Shown: positions 23,549-36,823, counted from the stretch's first letter. The stretch is 64,000 nucleotides of DNA from Panorpa germanica (GCA_963678705.1 OY783209.1:4960001-5024000), one strand, 5' to 3'. Program-made: numbers and translations. Notes: generated by a model not told the origin, from the letters alone.

Positions 23549-23754
23549 ACCCACTAAACACAGTTACGTATATGTAAGGTTTATTTAACATAAAGCAAGT
23601 TTTCTTTTTATATATTATTTTGTAGGTTAATATAATGTAAAGTTACATAACAAAAGTTATCTTACGACATAGATTTATGTTTAATAAAACGTGCCATTAA
23701 GTAAAAAATATTACGTTAAATACTACATAAGTTTGCGTTTTGTGTTTAGCGGGT
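23549..23754. mobile_element. CCCGCTAAACACA MITE (Tc1/mariner-like, TA target), complete copy
   Basis: Ends ACCCACTAAACACA and TGTGTTTAGCGGGT are inverted repeats flanked on both sides by TA (23547-23548 and 23755-23756). It is 206 bp and non-coding. TA duplication points to Tc1/mariner-type mobilisation. Confidence 0.65.
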
Positions 23755-24476
23755 TATAATTAAATAAATATCTATATGAAATAAAATTGCGAAAATAGGA
23801 TTGTGATCTTGGGAAACTATTAAACGGTATATAACAAAAAATTTGAAGAAAGGAAAACGTTAAATTGAATAAAATCGCGTTATAAAAACAAAGCAGTGGC
23901 ATTTACGTAATACTTATGTAGCAGATATGTTTAGACGTAAATGCTATTGAGTAAATGTTTTAATGGAGTATATAAATAATTAAATTCGATAAAAAAGATA
24001 GAATATTATTATTTCATAAAATAAAAACGTAATAATATTAAAAATAAAATCATAATAATTCTTAATAAAAAATAAATAAAATAAAATCGGGGTAACTAAA
24101 CAAATTAATTAATATTAACAAATGATGATTATTAAAACAAAAAAATCTATTCTTATGATTAATTTATTAATATTAAGTATTAAAGTAACGCGCTCAAAAA
24201 TGTCTAAATTAAATACTGGTATATACTAAAAACTGTTTTAAAATAAACGGCCAAATTCAGTTCTAATTTTCATAAAAGTCTCGTAAATGTATTCGAAATT
24301 TGAACCTTTTTTTTCTTCTTCGTCATTTTAGTAGTATAATATTTATGCTACTATATTTTTATATACGTGACAAGACTGGAATGTCATTCCGATCATTAAT
24401 ATGTATAAGTTAAGACTGTCTTACAGTTTTTGGAACTGGAACTAATTTAAAATTTCGAAAGATATAATAATTTTTA

Positions 24477-24676
24477 CCCGCTAAACACAAACCATGTAAT
24501 ATTTTACTTAAGTTTTAAAATAAAGATACTTTACATTCCAGTAATTCTTAAAAAGGACTTCTTTAAAAGTTTTATGATTCTATTAATCCACAAAAGGTGT
24601 CGCATTATATAAAATATAAAACGTTGTCATGTTTTTTATGTAATTTAAACGTTAAATCACGTAACTGTGTTTAGCG
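24477..24676. mobile_element. CCCGCTAAACACA MITE, complete copy
   Basis: CCCGCTAAACACA at the left and TGTGTTTAGCG at the right, with TA on each side. It is about 200 bp and similar to the 23549 copy. Confidence 0.6.
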
Positions 24677-25810
24677 TATATCGTTAGTATCTTAAAATTC
24701 TGCCATTTCTTGTGCCTCTCGCTCATATTTGGTAAGATCTCGACCAGCAAACTTTTTGCTAGAATTTCTTACACATTCGAATTAAAACCTTCAACATCTC
24801 CCTGCTGTTGCTGTTGTTGTTCGTTTCGCAACATTCTAAACAACAATAATTACAACACTTTTCTTTGATTTACAAATCAACCTGTTTACTGGCGTGGAAC
24901 TGTCAATTCAAGTAATTAAAAATACTTTTAATTGGAACTATTTAATGAATTGTCATTCTATAATGATTGCAATGATTTGTCATTGGGCCAAAAAATACTA
25001 AATGCGAACCAAATGATTTTAATAAAGAAATAAGTAATGCATAACATAGATTTTTTTTAAATAATTATATACAATATATATTTAGTTAAGATATTGTTTA
25101 GTTATACCATTTATTTATCATAATTTCAAATAAAGTAATAAAATATCTGTGGATAGAAGTAAACTGTGGTAACTCCAGCACCATCATGAAGTTGTTTCTT
25201 AATAGAACACATCTGTAATGTTTACAAAAATGAAAATTCTAAAATGCTAATACAAATCAAACAAAATCAATAACAATAAAAATTACTTTTTCTGTAAAAA
25301 AGGCATAATTTTTAATTTTAGTCAAGTGTCTATAAGACAAAGAAATATTCCATCGTTAGAATTTGCTACAAAACTGTAGTTTAGTGCCAAGTGAATACTT
25401 AAAATAGACCACATGTTCATACACTATGTTCAAATTAACAGGAAACATCAAATACCGCATTAGATTTGTCACCGATCACGTTTAGTCAGCGTGCTTCGGG
25501 GAAATCTATTTCTGGATTTGCAATTAAATCATTTAACGCTAACTTAATATTAAACAAACCGTTATTTTAATAATGGATACCAGAATAAATAAGTTTCATA
25601 TGAAAAATATATTCAATTCAATTATAAAATAAACCGGCATATAGTGACAAAAAAATTCCATTCATTTCTTACACTGTGGTACCCCTTGCTTCAGTGGTCG
25701 GATTTTTTAATTCATGAGAAAATGAATCGGGTTTAATCTAACTTATTGAAAAAATTATTGAAGTAATTCGACAACTAAGGGGTGCCATACGACTATATGA
25801 AATAGTTAAT

Positions 25811-26372
25811 CACTTAACACAGTTACGTCACATAGTTTATTTAACATAAACAAGTTTACCTTTTTTTGGAAAAAATATTACATTTTTTGAAAATTTCGCG
25901 AGGGGCAATATATATAATTTACAAAAAGGTAATTTATTGTAAGAACAATAAAATATATTTTAAAAATGTGACAAGGGTGAGTAAGGGCGAGGGGGGGGGG
26001 GGTGTTGCTGCAGGAAATTTTTGTGACGTAATTTATGAATGGCTCTTAATGTTAAATATTAAATTAAAACATTAGATACATATTTTATCTTAAATAACAT
26101 AAGTCTTTTGCATTTATTTAACAACAATGTAACAAATCTATGTTAAAATTCGTTAATTAATAAAACGTAACGTTACATAAAGAATATTACGTTAAATAAT
26201 ACATGAGCAGGGCCGGATTTAGAGGTGTGAAAGCCCCTAATTATTTTCCGAATAAAAGGAATAATTTCTTTTCGTCAAGTCTTTCAAAAATGTATTGCTT
26301 TTCTGTCTATAGTGGAGGCCTGCCCTCCGTCAAATTCGGGCTTGTACATGAGTTACGTTTCGTGTTAGCGTG
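25811..26372. mobile_element. CCCGCTAAACACA MITE copy carrying nested insertions
   Basis: The left end CTTAACACAGTTACGTCA matches the 23549 copy. The right end resumes after the hAT-like MITE as TTACGTTTCGTGTTAGCGTG. The interior contains a GTGACAAG/poly-G/GTGACGTAATTTATGAATGG block (25965-26045) and the hAT-like MITE (26208-26344). The order of insertion is therefore readable: this element first, the hAT MITE later. Confidence 0.55.
26208..26344. mobile_element. hAT-like MITE with 8-bp target duplication
   Basis: Starts CAGGGCCGGATTTAGAG and ends AAATTCGGGCTTG, with the exact 8-bp duplication TACATGAG at 26200-26207 and 26345-26352. It is 137 bp. The 8-bp duplication and CAGGG terminus fit the hAT superfamily. 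Related in reverse orientation to 36651-36823. Confidence 0.8.
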
Positions 26373-26848
26373 TACAATTTTCCGGTAACTATCTGCCGGT
26401 CTATCATTTATTTTCTAAACATATAAATTTCATTTTCATTATCTGAAAACTCTCAAAGAAAATTATAAATATCTAAATAAAGAAATACAATAATCATCTA
26501 ATAATTTCAACCCCACACGACCTATTTTAGAACTTATAAGAATGTTGAATTAATATTAATTTTTAATGTAATATTTTTTATAACAGTTGCTTCTTATTTA
26601 ATAAGTTAATATTATTTTAGTATTAGTTTTATGTACAAGTTGCACATAACCCCATATTGATATTACAACACAAAGTAAGCATCTTATTCCGACTTGCAAT
26701 TCCCAACGTGAAATAATGTACGGTAGAGTAAATGTTGCTATGAAATGAGCCCTATGTACGAGTATATCTCAGATTAAAAAATTAGAAATAATTGAAACAT
26801 TGAATCAGCAAAAAAATCAATTGGGAGGTTTCCAAAATGTTGTTTTAA

Positions 26849-26883
26849 AATGAACCTTGTGTATATCTGCCACAAGGTTCATT
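26849..26883. other. Perfect 13-bp stem-loop
   Basis: AATGAACCTTGTG and its exact reverse complement CACAAGGTTCATT flank a 9-nt loop. It is isolated in AT-rich DNA; function unknown. Confidence 0.5.
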
Positions 26884-28173
26884 ATTTTTATGACCCGCAG
26901 AAATGTTAAACGTTAGAAAATGCATGTACGAATAAAATTCTATTTTTAGTTTCTGCTACATTAAGTGAATAATTTCTTATAATAATCGTGTTCCAATATT
27001 TTATGAAAATATATAAAAATATTGCTTAAAAATTGAAATATTTCAAAAATTTAAAGAGTAAACACGGTCTTATATACAGATCTAAAAAAGTAATCCCTTT
27101 TTTTTGCTTAAATTTACAGATATTTTGTTTGAATAAACATATTTTTATAATTTACTCGGTCAAGATTATTATAATATTAAAAAAATTATTAAAAATATTA
27201 ATTATTATTATACAAACAGTAACATAAACGTACTGATTATATTATATATTTACTTATAAGTAACATAAAGCATTTAACTATAGAAATATAGAAAATATAT
27301 TTTAAAAATCACAAAAAAATCCACACACACCATAAAATACGGTTCCGTAGTTACGATTTTAAATAAATTTTGTTCAAACAAACAAAAATATTAATTTCCA
27401 GTATAACGTATTAACTTATATGTAACGTAAATGTTACATAAGGTTTATATTTATACGCATTAGTGTGTGGATATAGTTTTACAGAACGAAAATACAAAAA
27501 CTCAGAAACGTAATAAGGAGGTAAAAAAAATATATAAAATTCTTTTAAAAAGAAAATTTCAAAAGTTCGCCAAAGAAAAACGAACAAATCTAAAACTACA
27601 CTGTTGTTTTTAGAGTGAAATAAATGTAGCTTTACACTGTCATAAAATATATTTAAAGTGATCTGTACTTTGATATGTATATAGACTACACATATATATA
27701 TATATTTTAAAATTTATTGGAGAATTTTAAAATAATATTTAATGATATTTATTATAAAATTTTTCCTAAATTTTAATGTTGCTTTTATGTAATATTAGAC
27801 GACTCGAAAATGGATTTATTTTAATAATATTGCATAAGGCATTTAACATGCAACATAAGTGTGTACATTTTTGTGAATATAAAAAAAGTATTGTTATATA
27901 AAAAAATAAAAAAATATTAAAAAAAATTCAAAAATGATTATAGGAAACAAAAAAGTACTGATATATTGTAATATGGTATTGTATAATAAAAAATTACAAG
28001 TGAAAAAATTAATAAACATGGAAAACTAAAGAAATTGTTTCATTTCTCTAATGGTTTTATATGAACCATGATTTAATTTCTATAACACTTGAGTCGTGCA
28101 TCCCATCAAGTTATTACGATGATTGTGAAAAACATATTACAATTTTCTACAGAAACTGCGCTATTAAATATAG

Positions 28174-28347
28174 CGTGATGTACATAAAGAACAACTTTTA
28201 CCTGCAAATAGCAATGACAGTGATAGCACAAAATCTGCATTGTTATCAACGAAAGTAATAACAAAAGATAAGGACATGACTAGCTCGACCAGCTCGACTA
28301 CAACGCCTAGTTCAAATAATATTAGCGATAGTGCGTTATTTAATTAA
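28174..28347 (+). other. Orphan coding-like stretch with Ser/Thr-rich C-terminus, possible terminal exon
   Basis: After an AG at 28172-28173 a frame runs 57 codons to TAA. It begins RDVHKEQLLP and ends TSSTSSTTTPSSNNISDSALFN. Composition (Ser/Thr/Asp/Lys) is unlike random AT-rich DNA and like a disordered protein tail. A second AG at 28210-28211 is another possible acceptor. No upstream exon of matching phase was found, so the parent gene is unknown. It could be a lost exon or chance. Confidence 0.25.
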
Positions 28348-29284
28348 TTTACAACATTTAATTAAATTTATAACAGGTTTTATAGTAATAAAGATATGTG
28401 GATTTTGCGAGACGAAGGATAAAACAAATTGTACTTTTCCTTGAAAGTTTTACATAGGATTACCAACACGCTATCTTGACAATTTTAATATTGTTGTATG
28501 AATGAAAATGCTAATAACTTTACTAGGTTAATCAATTGTACACTTTTGCTTGATATTAGCACGTTTACTAAAAATCGACAGCATATTTATATACGCCATG
28601 TGCAAAAAAAAGAGTGAAATCATATTACATTCAAACCACTCCAGGACCGTCACTTGGTAGCTCTTCAGTGCCAGATCAATGTTCAAGACCATGGTCCGAA
28701 CACACTTGCATTTTATTTTTGGTCAGCGAGACCGTTTTTTTCTTTATCTGGGTTTGTTTGGTACTGTCATTTCGGAAAGTTGGCAACTCTAGTTAAAAAC
28801 CATCCGATCCAAATCTTTGTTATCTGCAGAATTGGTATTGGTGTCAACACAATTTATTTATCTAAATTAACCATAATGTTAACAACTGATAAGAATTTTC
28901 TAGACAGAATATTAGAGGGTTTAAGTAATAATTATAAATAATTTGTGTCTTGTCTTTGTTTGATTACAAATTGTAGAGAAGTAAGTAAGGGGAGGAAGTG
29001 AAAAGAGAGAGGAGACATTCTTAAATCAAACATAAATTAAACACTTGGAGAAGGTTAAAGAATAACAACTCAAGCAGTTCTCTCATTTATCTAACTTCTG
29101 GATAGGACCCATAGGGTTGAAGAAAGAGAGGAACACATATGGCGGTAAAATGAGCAAGTTGAAGAAAACATTAGGAATGTGAAGGGTATTGCGAATTGAA
29201 AGAGGAAGGCGGCCAATAGAAAAAACTTGTCTAAAAAGAGATTTAAAGTAACAAAACTAAAAATATAATAATTTCGTCCTTTTC

Positions 29285-29450
29285 AAATACTCCTCACAAG
29301 AAAATTCCTTTCATCTACTACTGTATATTCTGTTTCCGTATATTTCTACCTCCTTCCTTCTTTTCTGTACATCCGCCATCCATCGTTCCTTCCATTTCCA
29401 GCCCCTTTTCAACAATTCCTTTAATTCCTTATTGCTGTCTACATTCATGT
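29285..29450 (-). mobile_element. LINE C-terminal fragment (non-LTR retrotransposon)
   Basis: Read on the minus strand it gives ELKELLKRGWKWKERWMADVQ followed by KRRKEVEIYGNRIYSS. This is the basic, Trp/Arg-rich style of the end of R1/Jockey-like ORF2 proteins. Only a short 3' portion remains. Confidence 0.35.
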
Positions 29451-31000
29451 ATTACAAAAATTCATGTATTACATCAGATAGTAATCTATTTTAAAGTTAA
29501 CAAAATCATCGATTAATACTCAATTTATTTTAATCTTTGCAAAAGCGGATCATCCGATAATAATCCCTGATAAGTATTTATTTCTTATCAACATTGTTAA
29601 ATGTTGCGTATCAAATATATTTGAATCCAGTTTAATCCAGTTATGAAACCAGTTATCTACTGTTGCCATCACCACCTGTCATTTGCGGGCCGCGGCATGT
29701 CAAGGCGTTTATAAATCGCATTGTACGATCTATACTAAGTTCTAATCCAGTTGAACAGCTGATTTTAGTCATAACAAGGTGGTTCTCCTTCTGACAGAGC
29801 AACAGCTTACTGGCTGGTAACAACAAATAGTAGTTAAGTACACAATTATCATTAATAAAGGAAAACAAATTAACATCAAAGTGGTTTTTCCTCGAAGTTA
29901 GTTCAATTGATATATTCTGACGTTTTTAACTTCGATTTAGAAAAAAAACAAAGAAGCATACGAGGTTGTGTGTTATACGTCATTTACTACTCACAGCTGA
30001 GTTATGTATCCCATCAAGTTATTTTTTCTGTGACGTCATACGCAGAGCACAAACAAGTGGCAAAACAGAAACTTGTTTTCGGTATTATAATATAGATATA
30101 TTAACCTTTATTTCAATCAAAAATTAAAAAACGACCCCAAAAAATTGAGTTCACAAGCCAATTGAACTGTAAAAAGAATATGAAGTAACTATATCATTGT
30201 CACGCTCCAGGATGCTGCGTTCTGGGATATGAACAGACGATGTTCTTTATCTGTCATCACGCTCCGAAGATCTGAATATTTATTTGGTTGAAACTGGAAA
30301 TTCACTGATTATTGTTGTTGTTTTACAGTCGTAACGTTCTGAGAAGCCATGTTTTTTGTTATCACATACTGTACATAGTAATTTTTACAATTTGTACTTT
30401 GTATTTGATTCAAAATGCCACACAAGTTGATTGTGAATCCTCAGAGTAAACAACATTTAATTTCACTGAAGCCTGTTGCTAGATCCTGTTGTTTTCGACG
30501 TTTCTCTGTTTATTAAAAACAATGTGCAAATATTCGTGTCGCGTTTATTTAACTAATTACTCAAAACCAGTGGTTCTCAAACGATGTTCGAAGTACTAGT
30601 GTTTATCATAAAATAAATTACACAATTAGTCACGATTAAAGTATTTTCGCCTGCACTTTTCATCTTTTACAGTTTTTTCATTGATATTTACTATTCTTCA
30701 ATATCTGCAAATTTTCTTTGTTAAGTCTTTGTTTCAAATCAAATCTTTATTTGGGTAAAATTTTCTTTGTTAGGCACCTAACATTACTAAAGTTATCTGT
30801 TAAATAAATACCTATTTTACTGCTTTTTGAAAAATAAATCTACCTTTTTTATGGATTAATAAAATTATAAAACTTAACATTTTAATAGAATGTAGTATAC
30901 TTGAATATGCTACTCAAGACAAATTAAAAGTAAGTAAAGGATCCTATATTATAATGTTCCAGGTGTATCTGATTTGTATATATGTTAGGTACTGAATTTT

Positions 31001-31210
31001 GTATGGTAGCTCGAAAACAGCTACGTCAATGTTTTTGAAAATTTCCTATTTCGATAAAGAAAAAATTCTAAGACTTTTGGCGTCCCCGGATTTTTCCCTG
31101 AAATTCTTCGAAACCCGTAATTTTGGAAAAAAATGTGCTCCTTTTTGCTGTATTAACTTTTTGTTTGTAAAAGATAGAAAGGTGAAATCTTGCATGTGTA
31201 TTAAGCTAAT
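31001..31210 (+). repeat. Dispersed repeat (family D), copy 1
   Basis: GTATGGTAGCTCGAAA through AAAGATAGAAAGGTGAAATCTTGCATGTGT matches 35875-36092 in reverse orientation. Shared blocks are AAGACTTTTGGCGTCC and ACCCGTAATTTTGGAAAAA. The open frame through it (114 codons) is probably incidental. Confidence 0.6.
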
Positions 31211-32211
31211 AAATGGGAACATATTTCAAAATTTAGAAATTCAAAATTTTATAAAAGGGGTGCCGAGAAAATTTCGGGGCCCAGTAGGATACTTTGAAGA
31301 AAGCTCAAATTTTGGATTGTGTAATAATGGAATTTCATATTAAAAAAAAAATTCAAAATTCAAAAATTTTGATTGGTGGCACAGGTGCGGTTTTTAACGA
31401 TGGTAAAAATTGTGCAAGGCAATTAAAATTTTATATGTGGGCTAACTTTGGTACCCAATTTATGAATCGAACAAAAAAATACACATTCAACTCTATGTTC
31501 TACAAAAAAAAATAAGCAAAACACTTGTCTGAAATCTGTAGAAATCTACAGATATAAAATTAAAACCTATGGTGTGTGCATGTCCATATAACTAAATGTG
31601 TAACAGAATTCACGTTTTTTCTGCGCAGAATTATTCCTCAATGCGGTCTAGCACTAAGTTTTACAGACTTTTAAAATCCTAACCATAATATGACATTGTT
31701 TTGCAACATTGAAATGCCGATTTACTGATATATACTATTTGCAACTATTTCACTTACAATCACTTTCCATCGAACAAGCGTGTGTGTGATTTAGTTTCAA
31801 CTGGTTTCAACTGAACTTGACTGAATTGACTTTATCGACTGTTTCGTTTCGCCTTGTGTCAATTTATATCACACTGAATTCATGATTTATTCAGCAGAAA
31901 ACAAATATATCTGTGTTAGTATATTTTAATCTAAATTGTATGCTATCTATGTAAATTTATTTATATATGTGTATAAGTCAATAAGCACACAAACACAAAA
32001 GCATAAATTTAGCTCAGACTCTATGGCAGACAATACATACCACACATTGAGAAAAAGTGAGGTTAGATTAATGCCTAAATATATGCACGTTCATTTTCTA
32101 AATACACATATTTTTTATATGCGTTAACGTCGTTTGTATTCTAAGCACATGTAATTTAATTTCATTTGAAGTGTTACGCTTCGAGTTTTCGAATTATCGG
32201 TATATCACTTA

Positions 32212-32380
32212 GGGCGTCCTCACATGGGGCGACTGGTTGCAAACCTTAGCCCCGAATCTGCCCGAACCGAATGAGAATGCAACTGTGTTGTTAGTGAGAG
32301 AACAAACGTGTATACGAGTAAGAAAAAACACAAGGCACGAACGAAACTAAACTGATTTCAAACCGGTTTTGAGTATTGAT
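32212..32380. repeat. PIF/Harbinger-like MITE, half copy
   Basis: Starts after TTA with GGGCGTCCTCACATGGGGCG and continues TGCAAACCTTAGCCCCGAATC, matching the ends of the hairpin element at 47068-47568. The homology stops near 32380 and no right terminus is seen. Confidence 0.55.
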
Positions 32381-33274
32381 TTTTAATTGAGAGAACCTTA
32401 ATAGCGAGATTCAAAATAATTTACTGGATATTTTAATCACCTTATTAGTAATTATTAATTAATCATTAGTTGTAATGTATTAACACCATAGGCTGTGAAT
32501 AAACTTTAATAATAAACAACAATAAATTGTTTGAATAGCTTATTCTTAATAAATGAGTCCTTAGTAAAAGCTAGCTAACAACTGCAGACAAAGCGGGGCC
32601 GCTACTGTATACACATATCGTCATACTTGTTTATTAATTATCTTATTAATTATATAAAATTAAATAATTCTGGGAATAACAATATGACTACGAGTATGTT
32701 TTCATAATTAACGTATTTGTGTTGAAATAAATTAATAATGATAAAGATGTTAGAAGTATGTTATTACACTAATTGTTTAAATTATTTCCTGTGAACTACA
32801 AGAGTTTGTTTTTATTTTGTATTGACAACTTTGCATAGCTCTTTTATTTTTTTTCTATTTCAAACTCTAGCGATATTAGTGAAGCAACTATATTCAGTAC
32901 ACTATCTCAGAAACTTATATCAGTTATAAATAAGGTTCATTTTACCAAAACGTTTGTTTTTCCTTTAAATTAGAAATGTATTTGTTAGTTTACTTTTTAT
33001 TTAATAAATAAAACAGTCAGCTGTTATTGAAACACGTTATAAAATCATAAAGATGCAAAACTGGTTTTATATGTAATACAATAAAACACTTAACCTACAA
33101 AAAATAACATAGATAAAGTAATTAGGAAATAGGAACACATAAAGTAGAGTAACTCACAATGGCCTTCATACAAATTAAATATTGTTTGTTTTTTTTATTT
33201 TTCTATCAACAAATGTAGGTTTGTGTTGTTGCCAAGATGATCATGTGACCACTAACACTAACCTTATTATCAAA

Positions 33275-33294
33275 TGACGTCACTTGTGACGTCA
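33275..33294. promoter_or_regulatory. Paired CRE palindromes
   Basis: Two exact TGACGTCA sites (33275-33282 and 33287-33294) have starts 12 bp apart, close to one helical turn. They are intergenic, with no gene nearby; CREB/ATF consensus. Function is inferred only from the motif. Confidence 0.3.
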
Positions 33295-34822
33295 CTATTC
33301 TTAATTTGACGCAAACATCATAGAGTTCATGTGCGGATGATAATTCAAATGTCAAATATACAGAGTATGTTTTGATTTGATTTGTTGTCGTAAATATGTC
33401 GTAGTTATTCTTAGGTTAATTACGTCGTGTAATTGGAGACATTCATAATTTCCAAATAAATTAAGTTTATAAAATCTAAACCGAATCTAAACCGAATCTA
33501 AATCGAATCTAAATCAAATCTAAATGGAATTTAAATCGGAGTTTCATAAAAACCATATCATTGTACGATGGAGCAACCTCTGGCACAGATGATGGTCAGA
33601 TTTGAATACGGTAGATTTTTCTATAAGGATATTCAAAACCATAACTTAACAAGGTAGTATAATTATTAATCTTATCATAAGCAATTTACGTTCAATTAAT
33701 TTGATCTATAAAAAATGAGCAGCACTCAGCAAGACTATCTAGATTGTTTACATAGGATTTTATCGAATTGAAAGATGTTTTTATATCGATGAGTCCAATT
33801 ATTACATTATCCTGATAAAATCAAGTAAACAAGTTGATTAAGTAATGATTAGACAATTGTCGTAAGTCTGGTGTCAATTAGAAGATTAGAACTCAAAGTG
33901 AAGTGATGTCTACGTGGCACGATTCGATTATTTTAATCAGATACTTGTAATATGTTTTCGATAATAAAACTGTCGATATTTAAAATCGATAATATATCTT
34001 CAATAAGAATCGAATCTGGTCCTATTATTGGAAAATATACATACTAATTAATGTTTCAACACATACCCGCAGTTTAATGTTTTTTTTTAGATATTTATGG
34101 AACTTTTACATCGTTCTCGTTCCTGCATTTTTAATTCAATGCCCATGCACCGCCGCATGTAATACCAGCATCACGGTACATGCTTTGCAGCCCCTACTAC
34201 AAACAGTCTCTGTACTCCATCACTTTAACTTTGTATAATCTCCAAGTTTATACTTCAATTTGCTCTTGCTATTATTTCATTTCAATATATTTTAATCCTA
34301 AAACTAAAACAAAGCCATTCCATTTTTATTACATTCTCTCTTCTTTCGTTCGTAGCGTTGCCATTTCTTCTTTTTCCTTCTTCTTTTACCTCACTAAAGT
34401 TATGTAATCTGCTGGTGATGATATTTTTGCAAAATCTTGGATTCAGTTTTATCTACTGTAAATATATTTATGTATGATAACTGCGTAATGAAGCTTGTAC
34501 AATAAAACCTTGTAATTTTCTTTGCATAAACATGATATGTAATTAGTTAAACATAGTCTGAAATTACACACACACACACATGGACGTGGATATGATTAGG
34601 TACTATTATAAAAGCATGTCGTTATTAATGGAATAACATTTTATCGTCTGTGCGTTGATGTTGGACTTTCCCTAATAATCTATATCATTAACTATGTATA
34701 CGTTTCCTTTCATGTTGTTTTGTGTAAGTGATATAAAACTGAGAATCAACCCATAACTTGCCAACCTTTATTTTTCTGAAGTTAATATAGCCCTTTAAAT
34801 AAATAAAGATCTAAAAAAATCT

Positions 34823-35240
34823 ATTGGGTTGGCATGAAAGTAATTTCGTTTTTGTAATTAAAAGAGAACTTATTTTCTATATACAATGAATATGTTTTCA
34901 TCAATTATATATTTCCCAATTTGTTCGATGACTTTTTGTCATCTTTCTGGCAACTTCAGGGATCAGTATCCATAGAAATTGTGGTCTTTATCAGCAAAAA
35001 AATGCACCTAAGTCTGATTTCAGATAATGATCATTTGTGAATTTTTTATCATTGAAATAGTTTTGCAAACTTTGAAATAAATGAGAATCTGATGATGCAA
35101 AGATCACCTTCAAGCAAAACATCAATAATTTTCCAGGCGTTACCAAGAATGTGCAAGCGTTGTTTTGATGGAACAGGTGGAAACAGATGATTTGGTGGAA
35201 CATTACTACCGTGCAAAAATGAATGTAACTCATTTAATTG
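34823..35240 (-). pseudogene. Mariner transposon remnant (C-terminal transposase and one ITR)
   Basis: Starts after TA with TTGGGTTGGCATGAAAGTAA, a mariner inverted terminal repeat. On the minus strand the end of a mariner transposase is readable: SLQNYFNDKKF, then DLKSDLGAFF-type sequence, LPERWQKVIEQNGKYIID-like sequence and the stop. Codons between HQNNACT (from the HDNARPH motif) and SHLFQSL are replaced or lost, so the catalytic third Asp motif is missing. The N-terminal two-thirds and the other ITR are absent. Confidence 0.75.
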
Positions 35241-35874
35241 TTATTTAATTAATGTTTAAGGCTAAGATCAGTCCAGACTCAGCTATAGAATGATTTATTA
35301 CATGAGATTACCCCTTTTAGTACTGAGAAACATAGAAACATTATCAAAGATCATCAAAGATTAATTATTCTCAACCTTTTGTTTTAACTGGAAATGATCA
35401 AACGTTACGTTAAACATTAGAAAGACACAAAACACATGATTTCAAAAAAGTATTTAAATGAAAAACAACATCAAATAACAATTATTCCAAGAATTTTAGT
35501 TGTATCATGGCAAATGTATATTTGATGATATAACATGTTTATCTAATTTGTTTTTTGTTGTTATCTCTGACTAATTTGATGATGAATGTAATGAAACTCT
35601 AATAAAGACATGATATTGTTTTTCCAGAACAGTTTTCTTGAATTGACGCACTATCAGGCGCCAGGACTCATTGCGTATCTTATATCACAGTTCCAGTCGA
35701 CGACAGACGTCTGTTTTGTTTTTGTTTGCATTTACAAACTTCTTTGAAATACGCTGCGTACTGCTTCTGACATCAGGCGCATCGTGGGACGTATTATCAG
35801 CTGTTCTCAGGGTTCGAATGTTTCAAAGATATTATAAGTATAAATTCGAGACTCCACGACTTTTGTGTTGACGA

Positions 35875-36092
35875 AAACAACCTTAAGACACATGCAAATT
35901 TCAACTTTCTATCTTTTACGAATCAAAAGTTATACACCAAAAAGTAACAAAATTGTTTTAGTTTTTCCAAAATTACGGGTTTCCAGAAAATTCAGGAAAA
36001 AATCCAAGGACGCCAAAAGTCTTAAAAAAAATTTCTCTACGAAGAAGGAAATTTTGAAAAAAATCACTGATGCCTATTTTGAGCTACCATAC
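35875..36092 (-). repeat. Dispersed repeat (family D), copy 2
   Basis: Reverse-oriented match to 31001-31210, sharing GGACGCCAAAAGTCTT and GAGCTACCATAC. With copy 1 it forms a 5-kb-spaced inverted pair. Confidence 0.6.
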
Positions 36093-36577
36093 GAATCGCG
36101 TAAACATATAAACATACAGTCGGAATATTATAATAAAGGATATATCTAAACTACTTGTGTCATCTGTAGCTCTGTGAATCTATAAGCAATATTTAGAGAA
36201 AGATACAATTATGCAGATTCTAAAGTATCTTTTATGATTCTCAAAAGGGGTACAATTGATTTAGCTTTTGTTATATGAATAGACAACGAGACCAACACAA
36301 ATTAAACATAATTTGAATGAACTGAAACAGAGCAAGCGGAGTATATCTAAGTAGTATATCTACACAGAGTATAAAAAGTATCGGGAATTTGTAATTTTAA
36401 TTACTCAATTACAAAAGCAACTAAAAAATAAAATTAAAATTAAAATAGTAGATGGGAATAATACTTTAACATTCATAGACTTATTAAAAAGGAAAAATAA
36501 AAATATGTTAATAATATACTAGTGCTACTGTAATCAGCTTAAAAAATTAAAATATCAGGCTTCGTCGAATGTATTTT

Positions 36578-36581
<4 letters not shown>

Positions 36582-36641
<60 letters not shown>
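36582..36641. repeat. (TA)n microsatellite
   Basis: About 30 TA units directly upstream of the hAT-like MITE. Confidence 0.9.
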
Positions 36642-36644
<3 letters not shown>

Positions 36645-36650
36645 TATATG

Positions 36651-36823
36651 CAGGTCCGGATTTGAGGGAAGACAGGCGGGGCATTTGCCCCGGAGCCTCC
36701 ACGAGAAAGCACTAAATTTTTTAAAGACTTGACGGAAAAAAGAATTCCTTTTATTAGAAAAATAATTAGAGACCTCCCCTCCTTCACTGCCTCAGGGCCT
36801 CCACAACTCTAAATTCGGCCCTT
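36651..36823. mobile_element. hAT-like MITE with 8-bp target duplication
   Basis: Starts CAGGTCCGGATTTGAGG and ends CTAAATTCGGCCCTT, flanked by the exact duplication ATTATATG (36643-36650 and 36824-36831). It is 173 bp and the reverse-oriented relative of the 26208 copy. Confidence 0.8.

Noticed and set aside
30999-31343. Open frame of 114 codons
   Set aside because: It starts at TTG and overlaps a dispersed repeat; the opposite-strand copy does not keep the same frame, so coding is unlikely.
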